Of a DNA stretch of 64,000 nucleotides, positions 57,497-64,000 are shown in pieces; within the stretch, counting starts at the first letter, position 1; the number at the start of each line of letters is the position of its first letter. This DNA comes from Megalonaias nervosa (Eukaryota; Mollusca; Bivalvia; Unionida; Unionidae): assembly GCA_016617855.1 (NCBI GenBank), contig JAECUM010017278.1:100327-164326 (forward strand), in the 5' to 3' direction. The notes under the pieces are model-generated. The model was given only the letters and a program-made list of their open reading frames with translations. It was not told the origin of the DNA and made no database searches. Position numbers and translations under genes: made by a program.

Positions 57497-58240
57497 TCAC
57501 GAAGTGATCGCGCGTAGGTGCAGGTAATAAGTAACAACCTCGTTATTCAAATCCAGTTGTCGTCCAGATTGATCCGTCATTGCATACTTATTTCTGTTAA
57601 TTGATTTTCAACGTTTAGCGGATAATAAATACTTTGACGTGGACTAATTTGTATGATAGATCCCGGTGGAACGTCTGGAGAAAAACTATACATTGTTTGT
57701 CCTTTACTACCCTGAGCTGAGTAAGATCCAGCTGCAACAGAGCAATTTATTAATATTGTGTTTACGTCAGTTATATTTACTGGCAGTTCACTGTCATACG
57801 TCATAGTTTGTTCAGGAGAAGCACCAAAACTTTCAAGAGAAAATCCTATCAGTTGTGCGATACTTGTTGGCGGTGTAAAATCGACTAATATATCTTTTAA
57901 TTTTATTCTGGTTCTTAACGTGTTATAATTTGGTGTTAGATCAAAATATCAGCTACACCGCCCGCCTTTGTTATCAGCTCCTTTATTGTCTTATTTAGAT
58001 CAGTGATATTATAAGCTCCTTGTGGAATTTTAATTTTTCTCCATTTATCTTTAAAAATAGACATAATTACAAATTCAAATTTATCATTTACTCCAGTTTT
58101 TACGTTAGACATAGAATGCCAACACGTACAGGAAATTAACCCTATCTCATACTGCTTTTCAGTATCAAGTTGCATTGGCGGAATATAATTAACTGAAAAA
58201 TTTGTGCTATCTTTATCAGCTGTGCTAGAGTCTAGTAAAA
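57497..58240 (-). pseudogene. Penton-like minor capsid protein, frameshifts
   Basis: The first part has MQLDTEKQYEIGLISCTCWH and IPQGAYNITDLNKTIKEL. The second has SELPVNITDVNTILINC, FSPDVPPGSIIQISPRQSIY and YPLNVENQLTEIS, and the last few residues before 57,497 are in a third frame. Breaks lie near 57,936 and 57,577. The motif set is typical of a conserved Polinton capsid protein that I equate with penton. It is homologous to 8,728-10,043. Confidence 0.7.
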
Positions 58241-58269
58241 AGGTTATTTATTATATTGTTTTTATAAAA

Positions 58270-59861
58270 TTAAGTCGCCGTGATTAGGTCGCGATGTAAA
58301 ATTTCGTATTCGTCAGATGTTAATAAATTTTCCGATCTTAAATGGTCAAGTATGTCAATAATTTCATTGTCAATTTTAGCACCAACATTTCCAGCCTCTT
58401 TGGATGATATCAGCAGCATTAATCTGCCTATCATTCCAGTAACTGATGCAAATATTTTTACTCGTGAGTCTGATACTCCTGTTCCTGTTTTTCCTAAAAT
58501 TTTTGCAAATTTTTCATTTTCCTCTAATCGTTTTTTATCATAAGACTCAAACAAACTTTTAAAATCCAATCCTCTACTACTAGGTTCTCTAGATTTAAAT
58601 TCTGTTGCAGTATCTCTAAAAACCTCAGCAATAACACCATTTCTAGACTGTTTATAAAGATCTGATATATCTTCTGTTGTTGCAGCTGCTTTAATTCCAC
58701 TGTAAGCTTTTGTACTTTTTCTTTCAATACTAAATAATTTTCTAATAAGATTTTTATATTTATCTTCTTCCCAATTAGTAATATTATCAACATCTGAAAT
58801 ATCATTTTCTTTCATAAAATCAAAATATTCTGATGTTAATATTTCTTCATCTACCTCTTTTATCTTTACCTCCCGATATTTTCTAATTTTTTCAATTGAT
58901 CTTTTTGGATCTTCTTCAGCTTGCATTCTTTCACCTGGTATTCTTTCAGCTTGGATTTTTTTTAGTTTGCATTCTTTCAGCTACTTCTTCTCTACGTTTT
59001 TATCTTCTATTTTAAATTTCCTATGAAAATTTCACCCCTTACCGAAACTTTTTGCTCTGTTACCAATAGCTGTTCTGTAAAAGACTGTAGCAATAATACC
59101 CTTCCTAATTTTATTAAAAAGTTGCAACAAATCTTCGTCTTCCGTAGCTTCATTTAATTCAATATTCAACTTATTATGATCTGACATCATTTTACCTAAA
59201 TCATCAATAAGTTTATCATACTTATCTTTTGTCCAAGTTTTTAAATTATCAATATATTCTATATTATTTTCTTTTAAAAATTCACGATATTCATCATCTG
59301 ATATTTCATCATTTGCTTTTTTTCTATAAAATCGTCTTCTTTCGTCAATATTTAACTTCGTTTTTGCTAACGTACGAATTTCGTTTTACTCTTTTTCAAT
59401 ATCTCCTATTTTTCTGATATTTTTCTTAGAACATCTCTTATTTTGTATGTAGTTAATCCTGCTAATCGTCTCTCAAATTCTAGTGGATTATTTAACAGCT
59501 GATTTAGTTCAGTTCGTCTACGAGCAGGATCAGCAATATGTGCTACAAGCGCCTCAGCTAATCTTTTTCTTTCTTCATCAGATCTTCTAATAACTTTTTC
59601 AGCAGCTGCTTCTTGTTGTTCTTTAACAATTCCAACCAAACATTTCTCCTGTAATTTTTTAACTTCTTCTGATAGTGGTTTAGTTTCAGGTTATTTTCCG
59701 AATAGAGCCTCAGTAACTGGTTTAAGAGCTGTAGCTGCTACTTCTGCGGGAACTATCTGTCCATGTCGTGCTTGCTGTACTTTTTCCTTAAATTCTGCCT
59801 GAGATTGTGCAAGTTTTTTCAAATCTTCTATATGTTTTCTGTACCTTGCTCGTTTATCCAT
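58270..59861 (-). pseudogene. Long coiled-coil protein with internal duplication, broken
   Basis: The start at 59,861 (MDKRARYRKHIEDLKKLA) has a TAA after about 55 codons (59,693-59,695). Then a helical Arg/Glu-rich part runs to 59,406. A second frame (about 59,036-59,380) and the open 218-residue frame 58,926-58,270 follow. These last two are repeats of each other: YREFLKENNIEYIDNL..W matches YFDFMKENDISDVDNI..W, and GIIATVFYRTA matches GVIAEVFRDTA. Lies between penton-like and ATPase genes. Function unknown; a scaffold or tegument role is speculation. Confidence 0.55.
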
Positions 59862-59887
59862 AATTATATCAAAGATGTTGATAAAAC

Positions 59888-60565
59888 TTACTGCAAGTAT
59901 CTGTCAATACAACAACGAAACATTTTATCTGGGTCACGTGTTAGTTTATCAAATAAGAAAAAGTTATATTTATCTTTAGTTGCCTGATGATATAATTCGA
60001 TAAATTTATCTTTTGTTACGTCGCCACATTGTTCGTTTGCAATATTTCTAACGTCAACGTAGTCCAGTCCTGGAAATAATATAAAGCAACCAGTATTTCG
60101 TCTAATAAATCTGTCAACATTATAAAAACCTTGGGCGAGATAAATAGAATTACATTTCTTATTACGTGACAGTGAAAAATATGATCTTATTTTATTCATT
60201 TCTTCATTGTTTAGCGGAATATCGTCAAAAACAACTATCTTATGTTCATCTGAATCAAGTCGATTAACTGGAACAAGTTCTTCTGGTTGTTTGATAATAA
60301 AAAAATCTTCACCAGCCTCAAGATCATCACGAAGTTTGTTATTATATTCGCTAAGTAGCTCGTACTTATCTTGTTGTGGATTAATTGTATAAATATAAAC
60401 TCGATCGTAGTTAAAATTATTGCCCAGCAGTAAATTCATAAGCAAATTTGTTTTTCCCGATTCAGTTCTTCCAACAATAAGATAATGACAATCTGGAAGT
60501 TCATTGTTATGTTTATGTTTCACCAACCGCTCTGTATCAAAGTTTAATATCGACGATTTTGCCAT
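59888..60565 (-). CDS. FtsK/HerA-type genome-packaging ATPase, intact
   Basis: 225 residues with no lesions. Walker A is IVGRTESGKTNLLMNLLLG near residue 31, Walker B KIVVFDDIPL near 110, followed by the sensor segment CNSIYLAQGFY. The C-terminal DKYNFFLFDKLTRDPDKMFR matches the family end. It packages DNA into the capsid in related viruses. It is the only fully intact core virion gene of element 2. It is divergent from the fibre gene across 65 bp of AT-rich spacer. Confidence 0.85.
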   Translation of the reverse strand: MAKSSILNFDTERLVKHKHNNELPDCHYLIVGRTESGKTNLLMNLLLGNNFNYDRVYIYTINPQQDKYELLSEYNNKLRDDLEAGEDFFIIKQPEELVPVNRLDSDEHKIVVFDDIPLNNEEMNKIRSYFSLSRNKKCNSIYLAQGFYNVDRFIRRNTGCFILFPGLDYVDVRNIANEQCGDVTKDKFIELYHQATKDKYNFFLFDKLTRDPDKMFRCCIDRYLQ

Positions 60566-60630
60566 CGTTGTTATACAATTTTATGTTATATAATTTACAT
60601 ATAAACAAATTGTCAGACAATAAATAAATA

Positions 60631-61899
60631 ATGAGCTATTATACAAAATTTGGAACATCATTAGGAGATTCGTCGGCTATAAGTACAATAACAAACGGCA
60701 ATATTGATTTATCGAGCTACCTGAAAAAAACTGGCGATACAATGACAGGAAACCTGTTTATGTCAAATCAATGAGTACTAGATTTAAAAACAAATTATCC
60801 GCCAATAAATGTTGTTAATACACAAGCTGTTAGTTATGCACAACTTAAATCCGTCGACAATAATAAACTATCATTAACAGGAGGAATATTAAGTGGTAAC
60901 TTAGATATGTCAGGGAAAAAATAATAAATTTGGAGTCTGGATATTCACCGGGAAACTTAAATCAAACTCAAGCGGTAAGTTATTTACAGCTGAAGTATGT
61001 GGATAATAAAAAACTTGATAAAACCGGTGGAACGGTTACAGGTGTTATTAACATGTCGAGTAAAAAAATTATTGGGTTAGAAACTGTATATCCGCCAGCA
61101 AAAGTAGACAACACACAAGCTGTAAGTTATGCGCAACTAAAATCTGTTGACGATAATAAACTTAACAAAGCCGGTGACACAATGACAGGTAACCTGTCTT
61201 TGTCAAATTCAAAAATAACTGGATTACTGACAACCTCGCCACCAACTAATGAAACTGATGCTATTAGTTATGCTCAGTTAAAAGAAGAACTTATTCCATA
61301 TTTTAAGAAATCTGGTGTACCATTGACAGGCAACATAAACATGAGAAATAATAAAATAACTACGACATATGTTCCAGTTAACATTAATGATCTGAGAAAT
61401 AAAGCGTCTGTTTTGACAGTCTGTCTAGTGGTGCGAAACGAACCAAAAACAATGTTGGGTATATTCCAACACTTTTCAAGGCAACTGACAATCGAGTTAG
61501 GATTGAGGTAAGCGATCAGCATATTATCCTGAAAATTATCCTTATTACGCTTTCTCTGATAGACACAAGTGGACGACCAATAGAGAAGTTGAAAATTTTT
61601 GGATCAAAATTAAATGTCCTACTGCAGTTGCTATTTGGTAATTTCATTTGCGCGGTCGATTAAACTCTAGTGTTGGTCGAATTTATAATTGGCAATTGGA
61701 AGGATCAAATGATGATATCAACTGGACAACATTGTATAGCACAACAGACACTTACATTTCAACAACACAATATTTTACGATTCCGACAGAAAATACAGTT
61801 AACAAGTACTTATATTTTCGAGTTCATGTTTTCGCTGCTGAACGTCCGTTTCCAGGATTGACATCATTTCAAATATATACACTCGATGATCAAATTTAA
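60631..61899 (+). pseudogene. Fibre/adhesin with tail-fibre repeats and F5/8C-like head, broken
   Basis: At least four shaft repeats of about 50 residues with the theme GDTMTGNL.MS, KI.GL, then YPP and TQAVSYAQLKSVD. Breaks are a TGA at 60,772-60,774 and frame changes near 60,918, 61,420 and 61,640. The C-terminal part (RIYNWQLEGSNDDINWTTLY, then KYLYFRVHVFAAE and FQIYTL) has the discoidin/F5/8 type C pattern, a carbohydrate-binding fold. The head differs from that of the element 1 fibre although the shafts are alike. Confidence 0.7.
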
Positions 61900-61916
61900 T
61901 CTAGTGCTATAAAATA

Positions 61917-62695
61917 ATGTCAGAACCACCAATTATAACCGTTGCGAGAGAATTTTATGCTAATATTTTTAACCCTAAAATAGATACTGGGGACAAATCG
62001 CTATCGGCACGTGTGATAAATACCAAGAAAAATTTTACAATTACAATGATAAATTTTCTATTGTCAGATGAAGAAAAAAAATTGTATTCTTGTTATGTAT
62101 ATGAGAGGACCACAACTGTTGAAAGCAATAGAAAACTTTGATATTATAAGAAGTTACTGTCATCCTGATGATTGTTTAGAAGAACTAAAACAAGTTGAAA
62201 TTGTGTTTAAAAAAATATTGATCGAGCTTGATTTTAAAAATATAGATTTGATAATAAAACCGGACTTAATAAAAGCACGAGCACATGGTGGAAAAGCGGG
62301 GGAAGAAAGACGAATAAACGAAAATCATAATCGTCTTGACAAGCTAGCGGAATCTAAGATAATAGGAGTAAAAAGAAACAGAAAGTTATATAATATTTTT
62401 TTTAAAACGAGGTATTTTTAAATATCTCGGTATGTACTACCACGACAAGGAAACCCTAGTTAAAATTGTTATCATAACACCAGATGCTGAGTTAATTGTT
62501 AAAGCGTACTCGAACGCAATTCTACCAATGATACGTAAAAAACCAGAATTTGACCCAATTATTGTTAATAAATCTATAACGATAATCAATGATTTTGAGA
62601 ATGAAATTAGTTAACTCAGCGATGATGAGCAAAAGAAGTTTTTTGAAGAAGTCCTACAAACACAGTTGGAAAAAAAATTGATTCTTATTGCGATA
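61917..62695 (+). pseudogene. Unknown protein after the fibre, broken
   Basis: Starts MSEPPIITVAREFYANIF; the frame changes near 62,075 and 62,400, and there is a stop at about 62,612. Later pieces are YLGMYYHDKETLVKIVIITP and IRKKPEFDPIIVNKSITIIN. The product would be about 255 residues, mixed alpha/beta by composition. No family recognised. Confidence 0.45.
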
Positions 62696-62780
62696 TAAGT
62701 TATGAGGACGACATTCCACTTCCATCACTCCAACGCTCTTGACAATTGTCATTACGAAATTATTACAATAAAGATGAAAA

Positions 62781-63218
62781 ATGTTCACAAGACCATCATA
62801 TGCGAATTTATTGGTTAAAGTAGCTGATGCTGTTAGTCTTATCCAACTTAACATATACATACTCCGAAAATTAATGCTAGGAAATTTCGTGTTAGCATAT
62901 GCAATTATCAGACAATATCTTGTCCTAAAAAAATTTCACGTTAGATCAAATAAGCTTGGTATTAGGGTATATGATGAAAGAGAAAAAGATTACAGTAATT
63001 TGGTGAATGAAACAGATTTGTACGAACGTGAAGTAGTAGATATTTTTGATTCATTTACTTGGTTAAAGAAAAATGATGTACTAACAGCTAAACGATATAA
63101 TGATACTTCGTCAGATGTTTATGACAAGTACAGAGCTTTTATAGCTGACCCTAACAATAATAAGTTCCGTGAGTTTCTTGATTCGACTGTTGGTGCTAGA
63201 GTTTTTAATATTATATAA
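62781..63218 (+). CDS. Hypothetical protein, 145 residues, intact
   Basis: An open frame from ATG at 62,781. Helical, with VVDIFDSFTWLKKNDVLTAK and a C-terminal FREFLDSTVGARVF. It lies between the unknown gene and the two-TM gene, same strand, 22 bp from the next start. A preceding short frame from an overlapping ATG at 62,774 is probably chance. Function unknown. Confidence 0.5.
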   Translation: MFTRPSYANLLVKVADAVSLIQLNIYILRKLMLGNFVLAYAIIRQYLVLKKFHVRSNKLGIRVYDEREKDYSNLVNETDLYEREVVDIFDSFTWLKKNDVLTAKRYNDTSSDVYDKYRAFIADPNNNKFREFLDSTVGARVFNII

Positions 63219-63240
63219 AACTGTAAGCAAATATTGTATA

Positions 63241-63735
63241 ATGAAAAAACAAATCATCGATTTCAATCATATTTCAGAAGAAATTCCAAAACAAGATGTT
63301 GACGCTCTAATGCAATATTACAGAAATTATCATAATAACTTTTGTTGTGTTAAACAGTGTTATAAGTATTACAGTAGAATACTTCGAATTATATCATATT
63401 TGCCACTGTTGATAACCAGCTCTGGTAGAATTTCAAGTGGAGCATCATTAAATCCGTTTCTGTTAATAATATCTGGTTTGGTGTATCTTTTTCAACAGCA
63501 TGTAAGAAAATTGTGCCTCGACTTGAGACCCCAAAAAATGCTTGTAAGATAGCAAGCATTACTAATAAAAATTACTTGATCGGATACGATCTTATTTGCG
63601 AGGAGTAAAATATGATATGGACGATTTAATACGCGAGTTTCGCATTATTGACAGTATGTCAACAGATATTCTGCCAATGAGATTTTGCAAGTACGAAAAT
63701 AATTATCAAACAAAATATGATGATGATAGGGTATA
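63241..63735 (+). pseudogene. Two-TM protein homologous to element 1, frameshifted
   Basis: An ATG at 63,241 opens a helical N-terminus (PKQDVDALMQYYRNYHNNFC) and two hydrophobic segments (IISYLPLLITS and PFLLIISGLVYLF). After frame changes near 63,490 and 63,580 the tail resembles the end of the 10,158-10,679 protein (YLRGVKYDMDDLIREF against the SYLS.GKISDEEF region). It ends next to the right terminal repeat. Confidence 0.55.
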
Positions 63736-63769
63736 AAATTTTGTCTAAACTTTAGAAATAAAATAATCT

Positions 63770-64000
63770 CAAGTAAATGTTTCACTTACCTTCGTACTCC
63801 CAGCGAATACATCTCTGAGGAAATGACGACGAAGAAAAATCTTCTGCCTTTTTATATCGTTATAACGCCCACGCGAGAATGTTCTCTGGAATTCCCATCA
63901 CATGATTTTCTAGAATGTTCTTTGGAATTTCCATTACGTAGTTACAAACGCAACATACATACACAACATGGCGCTTAATATATCTCTGATACATATCGTC
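63770..64000. repeat. Right terminal inverted repeat of element 2, running off the window
   Basis: Inverted copy of 47,060-47,375 with one instead of two 83-bp units. It contains TTCTAGAATGTTC (63,908-63,920), TTTTTATA (63,849-63,856) and the splice donor complement ACTTACC (63,784-63,790), all pointing leftward into the element. The outer boundary is beyond 64,000. Confidence 0.9.

Overview
The window looks like AT-rich genomic DNA of an invertebrate animal, possibly a mollusc or other lophotrochozoan (weak inference from the mobile-element families). I recognise no ordinary host gene. Almost everything identifiable is an integrated element or a remnant of one: three virus-like (Polinton/Maverick/adintovirus-type) copies, several pieces of one Ty3/gypsy family, tRNA-derived SINEs, minisatellites and microsatellites.

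Region 1 (1-13,716) is a Polinton-like element cut off in its hexon gene. In order it holds an inverted-repeat end, a packaging ATPase (-), a PLA2 domain protein (+), a retrovirus-like integrase (+), a very unusual B-family DNA polymerase fused to an SF1 helicase with an in-frame HNH tail (-), a Cys-rich protein (+), a NUMOD4/HNH nuclease (+), an unknown gene (+), a penton-like protein (-), a two-TM protein (-), a fibre (-), an adenain-type protease (-), pVI/pX-like core protein (-) and the C-terminal half of a hexon-like capsid (-). A retrotransposon fragment abuts the hexon break.

Region 2 (13,717-36,489) is retrotransposon debris and non-coding DNA. Its centrepiece, 24,963-32,003, is a Ty3/gypsy-like element with two diverged LTRs and the order gag-protease-integrase-RT-RNase H, the Gmr1-type order in which integrase precedes RT. 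Its Gag resembles the SCAN domain. Pieces of related copies lie at 13,717-15,255, 17,578-18,450, 21,774-22,494, 32,004-33,960 and 45,099-46,572.

Region 3 (36,490-38,440) holds a heavily decayed third virus-like copy: a capsid-like protein of the family annotated in databases as F54H12.2-like, followed by an adenain-type protease remnant. The surrounding 34-45 kb is otherwise repeats and DNA in which I see no genes.

Region 4 (47,060-64,000, running off the end) is a nearly complete adintovirus/Polinton element with terminal inverted repeats. Gene order is unknown ORF, canonical Polinton-type PolB, HNH nuclease, chromodomain integrase, PLA2, adenain, pX-like, pVI-like, hexon, small protein, penton-like, coiled-coil protein, intact packaging ATPase, fibre with an F5/8C-like head, two unknown genes and a two-TM protein. 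Its terminal repeats carry heat-shock-element-like motifs, a TATA box and a consensus splice donor pointing inward. Most core genes in both large elements carry frameshifts or stops, so both look like endogenous fossils. The two share a virion module but have unrelated replication modules. Breaks are reported by position only; no repaired sequence is given.
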